Below the pieces are notes generated by a model. It had not been told where the DNA came from and did not search any database. It saw only the letters and a list, made by a program, of their open reading frames with translations. 64,000 nucleotides of DNA from Chondrosia reniformis. Lineage: Eukaryota; Porifera; Demospongiae; Chondrillida; Chondrillidae. Location: NCBI GenBank assembly GCA_947172415.1, contig OX359198.1:4619401-4683400 (forward strand), read 5' to 3'. Positions 37,775-51,616 of this stretch are shown piece after piece (position 1 is the first letter of the stretch; every line of letters starts with the position of its first letter). The translations under genes and the position numbers were made by a program.

Positions 37775-37956
37775 ATCTTTGTAAAGGTTCATCTTTCGAC
37801 TTTGGGAGCGTCTAGAGACGAAGTGACGAAGACCCCCAGGATTGAAACGTTTGGCAGAAAGAAGAATTGAAAAAACTGCGTCTCTAGACGCTCCCAAAGT
37901 CGAAAGATGAACCTTTACAAAGATAAGTTCGACGCAGTTAGAAGAAATCCTAATTC
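37775..37956 (+). mobile_element. 182-bp hammerhead-containing short element (retrozyme-like)
   Basis: Flanked by a 12-bp direct repeat CACATATACACC (37763-37774 and 37957-37968). The equivalent site beside receptor D (about 40950-40980) has a single, uninterrupted copy, so the insertion is proven by comparison. Perfect 46-bp inverted arms 37775-37820 and 37879-37924 enclose a loop with TGACGAAGACCCCCAGGATT then GAAACG, a hammerhead-like core. The 3' end AAGTTCGACGCAGTTAGAAG recurs in other copies. There is no coding capacity. Confidence 0.72.
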
Positions 37957-38688
37957 CACATATACACCAGTTGTAATTGTACATTCACATATTGTCATTA
38001 TATCCAATGCTGATATAGCATCCTTTAAATTGCTTTTACTGATGTAATTTTCACCGTTTAATACAATATGTATACGTATGTTGCATAATACTTGTCTTTA
38101 TATACGTAGTTTAAAATTAGAGATTTGGAGATGGAATGGAATGAAAGCTTGAGCATTATATATAATAAAGCTATACTATTTCTATTGCTTTGTTAAATGT
38201 CGAATTTGTCATATATATCTATCTATATATATATCTATATATGACATTGTCTAGATCCAACCTCAACTTCTTAATATTTAACTTAATTAGTAGTCTCTTT
38301 ACTTTTTAGTTATACTTGTGCGAAATTTGATAATAAATATAACACTGAAAGTATAGTACTAATGTAGGAATTCCAATTAGTGATACAATTTCACTTGTTT
38401 ATCCACTATAAACTCTGTTTTCAATTTTGTAAGGCTTCTAGAAAATTTGTTTAATTATACAGTATAACTAACACTTACACATTAACACAGTTGTATAGGT
38501 TATTTATATACTATACATAATTCGATTGCAATCGGTGGACATGTTTGCTACAGAGTGTTTTCATGATTCATCTTTGTTGTACAACAGCTATTTACCACTG
38601 TATGTATGTAGTTATATACATGCACTATGTAAAGTAAGGTTAATGACTCCTTCAAACCAAATGTTTTCAAAGTGTGATGCATAAAGTC

Positions 38689-40622
38689 CTAGGTATCCAT
38701 TTCTGTATAGATTTCACCACCCTGCATATCTGTATATCTAATAGCTTCAGTTCCACAGGTTTTTTGCAACGCTGTTTGGTAGCGCAGAGGTTGTTCCTTT
38801 GAAATCGGAACTGATGCAGCAGTTGTCTTCCTAGCCTGACCCTGCACAGACTGACTCACCCTTGGATTAGTGTTATTCGAACTCACATAGTCACTTTAAA
38901 TGACAAATATATAAATGGGATTATAAGTATAGTGTCACACATTAAATGAAATGTTATGGAGCCAGTTTATGTATACCTGTTAGCAAATCTTCTACTTCCT
39001 ATGATGTAGCCCATTAAACCAAGTACAATCATAAACATGATTGCTATGACAGCACCAAACACTGCTGCTATGGTAACAGCAGTAGAGGATGAGTTATTCT
39101 GAGTACTCATAGCTTCTGTAGCTTCTGTAGTAGCAGATACTGCTTCAGTTGGCGCTGCAGTAAAGGTTGTTCCACAGTGAGGTGAATAGAGATAAGGAAT
39201 TTGTAGTCCACAGGGACCACCTTGAACTGAATATTGCACTCCATTTATTAACACTGTGGCATTGGGTCCTTTGTTATCCAACCAAGTTTGTAATGGAGAG
39301 ATCACATCAGCAGCATTGGCATTTTCATCAACTGATGTGATCAAAGCTCTGAATGTCACAAGATGTTCATTTTGACAAATGACATATTCCCCTTGTGCCT
39401 TGATGTTGTTTGTAAAGTCGTAGGGTAATTGACAGTGCAGACGAATAGCACGATACAGCTGACCCCTAAACACACTTACCATGTTGTATGATGGATCCTA
39501 TATAATTTAATCATTCGAATAAATATCAATTATGTTAAAATTTAGCTGTATTGCCTTGACAAGAATAAAGACTTACAGTAACTTGACCACAGGTCTGTCC
39601 TCTTGGTAATATCAATGCTAGTTCCACAGTTACTTGGTTACCTAATAAGATAAAATGGTGTAGCAAGGTCAAGTTGACTTGCTATGTGTATAATTGTTGC
39701 AAAAATATACGTATCTGTAACATTCAGGTTACAAAGTAAGAGAAATACGGTTTTGACTGTATCTTACCAACTTCTACAAAGATCTGGTTAGAATAAAGGT
39801 CTGAAGGAGCATTAGTTCTCAAGACACGGGCATACACTATGAACTGTCCATTATCGTTAACCAGTGAGAAAATACTGAATGTATAAGAGAATGTGTGTCC
39901 TCCATTTGTGATGGCAGTAGATCCATAAGTGAAGCTTGGACAGCTTTGATAACCTGATCCTGTGTATGTAGCATATGTAAAGCATATGTACATAGTACTG
40001 AGGTAACTAGTACTCTCCAGTCCTCCATCAAGGTCCCATGAGAATGTTATATCAGTGGCAGTCTGTGCTTCTACATGGAAGTTCTTGACCAAAGTTGTAA
40101 CAGCATCTGAATAAAAGAAAGTGACAAAAAATCGAGTGAATGAATATTGGTGTTGATCTAGAATATCAGAGAATATTGTACTGTACTCTTTAAGTGAAAA
40201 TAACCTAGTCGTTTCAATCATTGATCGTGACTATATATGTACATATTACATACTGTATACCACTAGGTACGTATATACGTATACTTGTTCACCGACAAGT
40301 AGTGTGTAGTGTGTATGACATCAGTGAATGAATACTTTGAGAATGTGCAATTAGAGTTGAATAGCCTGAGTAGTTTTATTTTAAAATGATATAATATTTA
40401 TTCACAACAATAATTATTAAAGAGAAAGAGTTCCTGGAAATTTATATCTGATTTATAAGATAACCCGTATTTACCAAATTCTATATACAAATGTAAAACC
40501 TATTTATCTGTTGATAGCTGAAACATTATTTGTTTGATGGTTGTTTTAGGTTACGTACCTGAAGCTGTGGTTGTTGCATAAAGCAGCAGAATTGCCAGAA
40601 TCAATCTTCTTTTAGTACCCAT
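38689..40622 (-). CDS. Receptor D: tandem paralogue of receptor C
   Basis: Exons 40559-40622, 39768-40106, 39577-39641, 38977-39497, 38689-38893; 1194 nt, 397 aa. Signal exon and tail exon are almost identical to receptor C, and introns are alignable. Differences cluster in the ectodomain: the FN3-like end (VLRTNAPSD) and the start of exon 4 (DPSYNMVSVFRG, EYVICQNE) match receptor B instead. The stalk has an extra ATEA-type unit. The membrane helix (about 300-322) and the YTDM/YTEM tail are as in C. Function as for receptor C, by family. Confidence 0.87.
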
Positions 40623-41109
40623 TTTTCTTTGAAAGGTTTTAGTAACTGATTTTGCAATTCTTATCTCTTAGAGCTCACAATGTAATAATATATAGCAACA
40701 CATTTGTGATTTTATAGGCATTCCCAAACCACACCCTTTAACTGTAAGAATTGTATACATAGTTGTGGCTCAAAAGAAAACCTCTACGTATGTATATATC
40801 CTGTAAACCTTATATACTTAGCACTATTAAATAATTTACTTTTAGTTAAATGAGGTTTGTATACAAACTTCATTACTAGACACTTTTCCTTCAGGTCCCC
40901 ATGCAGTACAGAATGTATTAGCTACATAAGTGACTTAATAATACTAGCTAGTGAAATTACATAACACATATACATCAGTTGTAATTGTACATTCACATAT
41001 TGTCATTACATCCAATGCTGATACAGCATCCTTTAAATTGCTGTTACTTATTTAATTTTCACCGTTTAATACAATATATGTTGCTTTATAATACTTGTAT
41101 TTATATATA

Positions 41110-41860
41110 TACGTAGTTTAAAATTCTTTGATTGACTTAAATTGGTCATGGATAATCATAAGGTGTCCAACTTTAGTCCACATTCCATCTCTCTTTGACT
41201 ATACCTACGTATATGCATTTGAGTCAGCCACGTAGGGCGGCCATGAGTTTTTTAACTTGTACCCAAAAACCCTGTTGAACTTCTCTATTTGTATTTTTAT
41301 TTGTGACCAAGATAATAATTTGTAAATTCAATAGTGATATATTAGTGATATATGTACATATATGAAATGGGTTGTGTTTATGAAACTTTTGAAAGTGGGT
41401 ATGTAGGTACAGTTACTATATACAAATGAAATATGAAAATGAGCTTTTCTTTGAACTAAAATTATCTTCCAAGTGTTCACAATAACAAGAGTCACCTAGT
41501 TTAGTCTTATATTCAATTTTGGCATGCATTTACGTGCATAAGAGACGAGCAGCTTGTTTGTTACTATATATTATAAGGTTTCTAAAAACACCTCCTACAC
41601 ACTATAGATGTTTATGTGCATAATGTATATTGTTTTCAAACAAAGGCCTATTTTTATAAGCCCTGAAGTTTCACCTTTACATGCATGGGCACCTTTATGT
41701 TTTCTTTACTGCAATATTTGGTACGTATACGTATATATACGTTGGTTTAAGGTAGTTCCCATAAGAGTTGACTGTCTATAAATGACATGTCCCAGATTGT
41801 TAACTTCATGTGATGATAAATCCACCTTATTATATTTCTTATTGTACTTATACACCGATT
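41110..41860. other. Gene-free spacer
   Basis: AT-rich, no supported exon. 40870-41110 still belongs to the duplicated receptor C/D flank. Confidence 0.4.
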
Positions 41861-41867
41861 TTTTCAG

Positions 41868-42115
41868 ATACAGTACATCAGGTTCAATAGTAATTAAGGA
41901 AAGCCAGTTGGCGTTTTTCCTAATTATGTAAGTGTTGAATAACATGTACAGTTTATACATTTATTTCAGGAGTTATTACATACATGTGCACTGCATGGCT
42001 TTTAAATTGGTATCTAATGATTCACCCAAGTTGCATTGATTTTCTGTATTACTATAAGTTATACCCTATAGGTCATCTCAAAATGTACGTAATTCTTAAT
42101 TGTTGTTTTATAAGT
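41868..42115 (+). pseudogene. Third copy of the ankyrin gene's last exon and 3' flank
   Basis: AAGGAAAGCCAGTTGGCGTT then TTTCCTAATTATGTAAGTGTTG parallels the last exon at 9963-10009. TAATGATTCACCCAA and TATTACTATAAG follow in the same order as at 10130-10200. Upstream exons are absent. Confidence 0.7.
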
Positions 42116-42599
42116 TGTTGTGTGTTGCTCCATAAAACGTATAGGGTATTACTATAAGCTATACCCTATATATGAATGTTGATCATGACCAAGAGATCTT
42201 ATTTAGCAATAAATTAAGAAATTCTGTGTTGCTGAAACTCATTGAAACTAATGATATTCTACATATATATGTACATCAATATATAACATTGACAAAGTCC
42301 TATACGTACAACTAATCATACCAACATATATACATATAAAGCTGATAGTGGCATTGACTGCTCGAGGCTTGCAGGAGTACTAAAATCGGGCTGTTAGTAT
42401 TAAAAATGTAAAACTACATCGGATAATAACCCCATGGCTCCCTCCCCTGTGTATATTTCATTTTATGGATATTTTATTACTTTCTTATTACTTTTGTGTA
42501 TACATGCACCTACATTAACTACATTACCCACATCATCCCACTCTGTAAATCACCCTTCACCCTTTATTTCATGATCACTCGAGCTAAATAATACACCAC

Positions 42600-42728
42600 C
42601 TCCAAACTTGATGCTTGTGTATGTCACTGTTTGGGAAGTGCGGCCATAAGTGACAAGGGCTTAATGCGCCCAGGCAGTCGGGCTATGTACCTGGGCGGAC
42701 GGCCTGGTAGCCTTAAGTGGCAATGGCT
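42600..42728. repeat. GC-rich retroelement 3' fragment or SINE-like unit
   Basis: A compact GC-rich block (GGGCGGACGGCCTGGTAGCC) runs straight into a (TAA)n tail. It is not similar to the 3' end of the neighbouring retroelement. It may be a SINE or the 3' tip of another element. Confidence 0.4.

Positions 42729-42802
<74 letters not shown>
42729..42802. repeat. (TAA)n microsatellite, about 74 bp
   Basis: Uninterrupted TAA/ATA/AAT units. The Ile-rich and Asn-rich reading frames through it are artefacts. Confidence 0.95.
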
Positions 42803-42803
<1 letters not shown>

Positions 42804-44406
42804 CTGGTCTCCAGCCTGTCATCCCAATTTAGAGTGTTCTACCTCGACGATGGCACAATCGGTGGGAGTTTGGAGGACATTAAAGCGGACTTATGGAAAA
42901 TTGAGGACCAGGGAAAAGCCTTAGGATTAAACGTGGACAAGTCTGAAGTGGTGTCTCATTGTGAGTCCGCAGTTCACCCCCTCTTTTCCACCTTTTCAGG
43001 CCTGCAGTATGTACACGCTACCCATGCCATCCAGTTGGGCTCCCCTTTGGGGAGAGAGGCTCTACATGTCTGCATTGAGGAACAAATTCATCAGCTGACA
43101 GTGATGGGGGATCGCCTATGTCACCTCCAAATGCACGATGCCATTACCATCCTGCGGCACTCTCTCTCCATCCCGAAGCTCCTACACACCTTACGTACAT
43201 CACCTGCCTATTCTTCACCCTCTCTAGGGTCATGGGACCACCATTTGAAGTCCATCGTGTCTAGGATCACCAACATTGATTTTGATCAAGGTGACTCATG
43301 GCTCCAAGCAACTCTCCCCGTGAAATTAGGCGGGCTTGGGTTCCGAAGTGCCTCCATCCTTGCACCGTCCGCCTTCCTGGCATCTGCTGATGGGGCCTCG
43401 GAACTAATGCAGCAACTCCTCCCTGACCATCTGTCCACCATCCCATACCCTGACAGGGAACTGGCTTTGTCTGGGTGGAAACAAGTACTACCGGAGGACA
43501 CACCCGTCCCTTCTGCCACAAATTGACAGAAGTCTTGGGACCAGCCAGTTACCCAGCACATGTTTGACATCCTCCTGGACCATTGTACGGATGAAATCTC
43601 AAGATCCCGGTTGCTGGGCGCCGGCTCACCTGAGTCTGGTGCATGGTTGAATGCCCCGCCGATCTCTTCACTGGGCCTCCGTATGTCAAACGACGCCATC
43701 CGTATTGCCATCGGCCTCAGAGTGGGTGCCCCCATATGCCTACCCCATACCTGCGGCTCCTGTGGAAGGCCTGTTGACAACTTTGGCCTTCACGGTTTAA
43801 GCTGCCGGTCAAGCCAAGGGAGAATCCCCCGCCACCAGATGCTGAATAACATCATCTATCGCTCACTGGCTTCGGCTAACATCTCCAGCAGACTCGAACC
43901 ATCGGGTCTTTACAGAGCAGATGGGAACCGCCCAGACGGTATCACCCTTGTTCCATGGTCGGCGGGGAAATTCCTGGTGTGGGACGCTACATGTGTAGAT
44001 TCTTTCTGCGACTCCCGCAAACGAGCATCGGCAAGGGAAGCAGGAGGTGCAGCGGCTCTAGCAGAGAAGGACAAGGCGAGAAAGTACGCACATCTGGACA
44101 GGTCCTACGTATTCCAACCGCTAGCAGTGGAGACCATAGGGTCAATGGGCCCAGACTCGTTGAGCTTTCTACGCGAATTGGGCCGCAGGCTGAAGTCAGC
44201 CACGGGAGAGCCCCAGTCCTTCTCTTACTTACTTCAGCGACTCTCCGTGGCCATCCAGATGGGGAACTCCGCCTCTGTGCTGGGCACTCTGGAGTCTGGA
44301 GTTGAATGTCCAGTCCATTGACCAATAAGGTTGCATGATTCCATATATATTTTCATGTTATTATCATTATTATTCATTTATTGTAAATTTAAATTTTATG
44401 TTAAGG
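42803..44406 (+). mobile_element. Non-LTR retroelement 1: RT end, CCHC finger, candidate nuclease
   Basis: 5'-truncated inside the RT: FYLDDGTIGGSLED is the catalytic block, followed by HDAITILRHSLSIPKLLH and GGLGFRSASILAPSAFLAS. One in-frame TGA at 43524-43526 separates the RT half from the C-terminal half, which continues in the same frame to 44321. That half has a C-x2-C-x7-H-x4-C knuckle (CGSCGRPVDNFGLHGLSC) and then RPDGITLVPW with FLVWDATCVDSF, which resembles the restriction-like endonuclease placement in R2/R4-type elements. The end abuts (TAA)n. Much more GC-rich than the host sequence. Confidence 0.72.
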
Positions 44407-46440
<2,034 letters not shown>

Positions 46441-46441
46441 G

Positions 46442-46515
46442 GCATGGATGTTGACCGCCTAGCCACACATGTTCTGAGCTCAGAACATGTGTGGCTAGGC
46501 GGTCAACATCCATGC
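46442..46515. repeat. Perfect 74-bp palindrome ending element 2
   Basis: Arms of 37 bp (46442-46478 and 46479-46515) are exact inverted copies meeting at GAGCTC with no spacer. The left arm is element 2 coding sequence (GMDVDRLATH), so the right arm is a fold-back copy. DNA ends healed by self-priming could produce this, as could an assembly or cloning artefact. Confidence 0.9.
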
Positions 46516-46789
46516 ATCTCTGCCCTTCTGATTTTATTTTGAATATATATACTCTGTTGCATTAAAAATTAATTTTACAAACTGTAAAGTGGGACATTTT
46601 TCAAGGATTTCATTCATATACATATACTATATACATGCTAGTGCTTACTCCTAGATTTTAGGCCCTCATTAGATGGACTAGTACTCTGATGCAATCTTAG
46701 AGGTAACTGTCATATTTACTTATCCAGTGAAATAGATCCATGCAAGAAAGACAGTGAAAAGGAGAAAGCATTGTTAGTAAATGTAGTGC

Positions 46790-47270
46790 AATATGCGACT
46801 CAAACTGGTCCTCATGCACCTCACTGTGGAACAACCTTTATTGCAGCATCATGGTGCAGCAGTAAAGCAGCAGAGTAGTAGCAGAAACTGCAGAAAATAT
46901 GAATACTCAGTTTGGTGCTGCTATAGCAATCATGTTTATGATTGTACTTGGTTTAATGGGCTATATATATCAAATTGACTATATATGTGAGTTTCAATCA
47001 CACTAATCCAAGGGTGAGTCAGACTGTGCAGGGTCAGGCTAGGATGACAACTGCTGCATCAGTTCTGGAACAACCTCTGTGCTACTAAACAGCGGTGCAA
47101 TAAACACGCATGCACAGAGGTGAAGCTATATGATATCAGATATGTAGGGTGGTGAAATGTATATATACCCATGGATACCTATATAATATAAGACTTTAAA
47201 TTTATTACACAACAATTTGAAAACATTTGGTTTGCAAACAGTCATTGACCATACTATATGTAGTGCATGC
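46790..47270 (+). pseudogene. Inverted receptor remnant: SEA-like end, membrane helix, tail
   Basis: Unlike the B-F genes it lies on the plus strand. CCTCACTGTGGAACAACC, then GCAATCATGTTTATGATTGT with ACTTGGTTTAATGGGCTAT, is the membrane exon. CCAAGGGTGAGTCAGACTGT and the following bases are the tail exon of the C/D type. Frames are broken throughout. Confidence 0.7.
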
Positions 47271-47985
47271 AGCATCTTTGAAATGCAAGCAATATAGTAC
47301 CACTACCTACAAAATTGATGCAATAATTGGTGAAAGCTAGAGTACTAGTATAATTATAAATGTAACATAAGACTAAAAGTAAGCATTGCCATAAAACACA
47401 CAAAGGTAAGTCTAAGTGGGGATTTCATAATCAGATGCTAGGGAATGAATTAAGAAGGAGAGTAGACCTGCATGCATGCATGGATTCACATGCAAAGTGC
47501 AATTTGACCAACTAGACATCTCAAATTTCTCTATATTGAATTAAATACAAAGCAAAGAAAAAGTATAATATAGACACACACCTGAAACACAGGGAGGTTT
47601 ATGCATGGATGTACGTATAGAATCTGATAATATATATGTTGCAAAGCTCAATTAGATATGCATGTATATAATACGTATAGTCAGGTGATCATGACCAGAT
47701 GCTATTATTATATATATATTTAAAACATCAGACTACCCAAAGTTTATAAATTGTTTCTTCCTCTCAATGCCAAAGCCGTAAATCCATAAACAAGGACTAA
47801 CTGGGTTCTTCAAACCTAGGATGCTCCTAATAAAAGTACGTGTGTATGTGTATACGTACCTATCAAATTAAATTTATTATTTGCAGCAGGAGAGGGGAAA
47901 CATGAATGCCTGGTCATTTGGAGCTTAAAACAGAACCCTATCATAAATATATATAGTATAATAGCTTTCATATAATGTACACATG
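47270..47985. other. Gene-free spacer
   Basis: No coding exon or clear repeat recognised. AT-rich. Confidence 0.4.
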
Positions 47986-48170
47986 CAGGATCAAATATCA
48001 GGTTTCAAAAGGTATGAAAGTATGTATATAAAACTTGGAAAGGGGACTGTTGAAAATTTGAAACCTGTGAAATTAATCTATTAGCACATACTTGAGCACC
48101 CTCTGAAACCTGGCTGTTCAAGATGTTTCAAATAGTTTTCATGCCATTTGAAACCTGAAAATTAATCCTG
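47986..48170. mobile_element. 185-bp MITE with about 30-bp terminal inverted repeats
   Basis: It opens CAGGATCAAATATCAGGTTT and closes with AAACCTGAAAATTAATCCTG, inverted copies with few mismatches. Partial copies of the same family are at 30905-31082, 7385-7443, 16690-16766, 21783-21844 and 33358-33428. No coding capacity. Confidence 0.65.
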
Positions 48171-48623
48171 TGACTTACTGTTTGCCACGCAGGCTGGATT
48201 GCTATATAACCATACATATGTAACAGTTACCAGTATAAATGTCCCATATGTATCACATATGTACGTATATCCTGTACAAATCAAATTATGTATCCCATAT
48301 ACTTATCACATATATACCGATTCCATGCTTATCCCATGCGGATCACATTCTTATCATACATGCCCTTGAAAATTAGTTAAATCAATCAGTCATATTGAAA
48401 TATTAAAATGGGGGAGCCCTTTTTAGCAATCCATGTATATGTATGTTTTCGTTTCTTATAAAATTGAAAGTCTTCATGAATAGTAATTGTAAGTGAGTAT
48501 AGCAGATTTGTATATATATAATATGCAATTCATAAACAGAAAGCCATGTGAAACTAGCCTAATTTCATAGATCTTTTGCCATCTTTAGCATGCAACTGTA
48601 ACACAAAAAACTATACTATGTAG

Positions 48624-51574
48624 TTAGAGATCTACTTCCTCATTGGTTGTTAGGCCCCCAAAATTAAGCTTATCGTTGTCTGTAGATGCAGCATATGTTA
48701 CTTTGTCAGTTTTTCTGTCATTCCTACATGAATAAATACACATACATACATAGGTATAGGATACTTTACATTAAAAAATAATACATGCACCGTGACCAAA
48801 TTGATTCTTATAGCAGTTGTGTTACCACTGCTATGTACGTACGTATATTTCGCAAACACATATACAGCTATCAGAGTATGTGCAGCCTTTCACTTTCTTC
48901 ATCTAATGAATAATGTACAAGAAAAAGCCAACACACCATTTTCCTACATGCTGTGCCCCTATATTCTGTAAAAAAGCATATAGGGAAACTAAACCTGGAG
49001 AGAGCTTTGGATAAAGATACAGGAGTCTTTTCTTTCATCTTCTTCTCCACTGGGTCAGACAGTTGCTTCTGGGAATTCCACCCCCCATCAGTGATCCTGG
49101 GAGTCTTTGTCTTTTTCTTTATCTTGATCTTTTGTGAATCCTTGGCTCTCTATGCTAAATCTAGGGGCCTTGTATACGTACACAATTTTTGTGCCAAAAG
49201 TTGCATAAGGTTTTAACTAAAACATAATGATGAAATAATTTAATGAAAGGAATGTAAGTCGAATAATATTTTATGAATTAAATCTTTAGTAATGTAGCTT
49301 GTACAGGCAAAACAGACTTAACACAACTATTACAAGTAGGACAAATTACATAAATCTACCTTTAGGTCTTATAGTAGTAACATTTCTTTGAAGTGGGGTA
49401 ACACAAGACAGTACTTCAGCATACTAGCTACTTTTTGCTTATACTTCATTCTAACTAGAGGTTGCTGGGATAGGAACAAGTTAACTAAAAAATGGCCACC
49501 TATATATGTATATGAAATTTATAATCCAGTCACAAGTAACTTTTAAGCTATCATCAAACTTACAGTGATGTGATTTAAAGCACACATATGCAGTATAATC
49601 AGTCATCTCAGTTAATCCATACAACAGCCATTTACAGTAACGTGTGTCCGTAACTTATAACAGTTACTACATGTGTGCAGTGATGTTTTAACCCTCTGTT
49701 CTACTTTTATGCTAATAGAATAAATCATTTTTCATGATAGCAGTCACCCAAATGATGAACTAAGGGACATGCCAGCTATTTTGAACTCTATTACAGATAG
49801 TAGATGGTTTTGTTTGACATTTAATCAATCACTATTAAAGGATTGGTTGGCCTTAGTTTGGTGTACACATGTGTCACAGACCACAAAGAGAAAGGGGGGG
49901 GGGGGTAGGGTTACATCTGCTTGGGAGCAGGTGTAATCCAACCCAATTCCTGTGGGACATGTTTAGCAATGTGCTATGTTAACTGTCCACCAGGTGATAC
50001 ATCCCCTAGTGGCTGATTGTTTGTATACATACCAGACTACTGATGAATTTAAATTTGTGATGTCATCTGCTAAGTGTCATTAATGTGTGTGACTCACTTT
50101 CTAGTTCCTATTATGTATCCTAGTAGTCCGATGATGCAGACAAGCATAACTATAATGATGGATCCCAATGTGGCTGCAACTGCTGTAGCTGCATAGGAGT
50201 CATTGCCCTCACTGGCTAGCTGCTGGGTTTGAGCAGATGGCACACCAATGGTAAAATTGGCTATGGTTGTTGTCCTAATATCCGTTTCTGTTTCAGTTCT
50301 AGTTGTCGTCCTAATATCTGTACTTATTTCAGTTTTTGTTGCCGTTCTAATATCTGTTGCTGTGTCAGTTTTGGTTGTAGTCCTAATATCTGTGGCTGTA
50401 GCAGTGGAAACACTTGTAGAAATGGAAGTAGCTGTTTCAGTGTTGACCTGTGTAACTGTTCGCTCAAATAGAGAAGTACGAATCTCGGTGTTTCTAACAG
50501 TAACAACATGTACAGAAAAAGATGTCTCTGTAGACGTAGTAGATACTGTAATACTCCCTGCAGCCTGAGTAGAGGTTACTGTTTCTGTTGAAATGGAAGT
50601 TTCAGTGCTAAATGCTGTTACTGTTTCAGTTGTTGCTGATATTACTGCAGAAATGGCAGTTTCTGTAATAACTGATGTTCTAGTTGAAACAGAGGTTTCT
50701 GTTACAGAGACAGTAGCTGTTCTAGTCACAGTGGGAGCAGCACCTATAGTACTACAAGATGTAGATGTAGTGTTTACTGAGCAGAATGGTGCATAGTAGG
50801 AAGGTATTCTCAGCCCACATGGTCCTTCTGCTAATGGATACAGTCTATTGTTGTCTAGATTGTAAAAGGATTTTACAACAGTTTCATTACGGAGAAGTTG
50901 CTGGAATGGTTGAATGATATCAACAACTCTGTAACTAGAACTAGTATCAATCAGAGCTCTGAAAGTTACAAATTCATTCACTTGACAGACGGCATATTGA
51001 TGCCTAACAACCAGTAATCGAACAAAATCATATGGAAGGCCAGTCAGACGAAATAAACGATATAGTTCTGTAGCCATTCGTTCAACAAATGTTGTGGATG
51101 CATAATTCTATAATAGAAAAATTGAAAATAGGTTCTAAATTATTACATTTGCATATAAAAATACGTATATATATAATATATTTACTGTAATTGCCACTTT
51201 TAGTAAAATTAGTACTTACCACAGCTCCCAAGCACGTTTCACCACTGGATAACAAGATCTTTAGCTCAATAGCAACCAGATTTCCTGTGAAATAAATAAA
51301 AAATTGCAAGCTCTAGAAAACATCAAACACTATTACTAATATAAATCCATAGTTACAAAATTTTCAATTTGCTATAGTACTATATATAGCTTATTCATCT
51401 TATTATATGCCTACATATTATAAATGGAGCAGGGAGACTGATGAAGACTGCACAATGAAAGAATGATTGACATATTTATACCTAATCAAGCTATACATAA
51501 TTATCATATGTATAGTGACTCTTGAATCCTGGCTTGACCTAGTGCATTTTTACCATGTGTTACTTAAAGAAAGT

Positions 51575-51616
<42 letters not shown>

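Noticed and set aside
42717..42802. Asn-rich or Ile-rich protein starts through the TAA tract
   Set aside because: They are translations of a microsatellite; the real coding similarity starts at 42803.
43267..44325. Minus-strand frames over retroelement 1
   Set aside because: Antisense shadows of a GC-rich coding region.
49894..49906. Run of 13 G as a regulatory G-quadruplex
   Set aside because: A single homopolymer in an intron with no further G-tracts arranged around it; also prone to sequencing error.
50094..50097. Receptor E ending at TGA right after GTRK
   Set aside because: Possible, but GTGAGT is a perfect donor in the family phase, and E and F tail exons are homologous to each other.
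50229..50796. Plus-strand Val-, Cys- and Ser-rich frames opposite receptor E
   Set aside because: They are antisense shadows of the Thr/Ser-rich stalk, caused by its repetitive codons.
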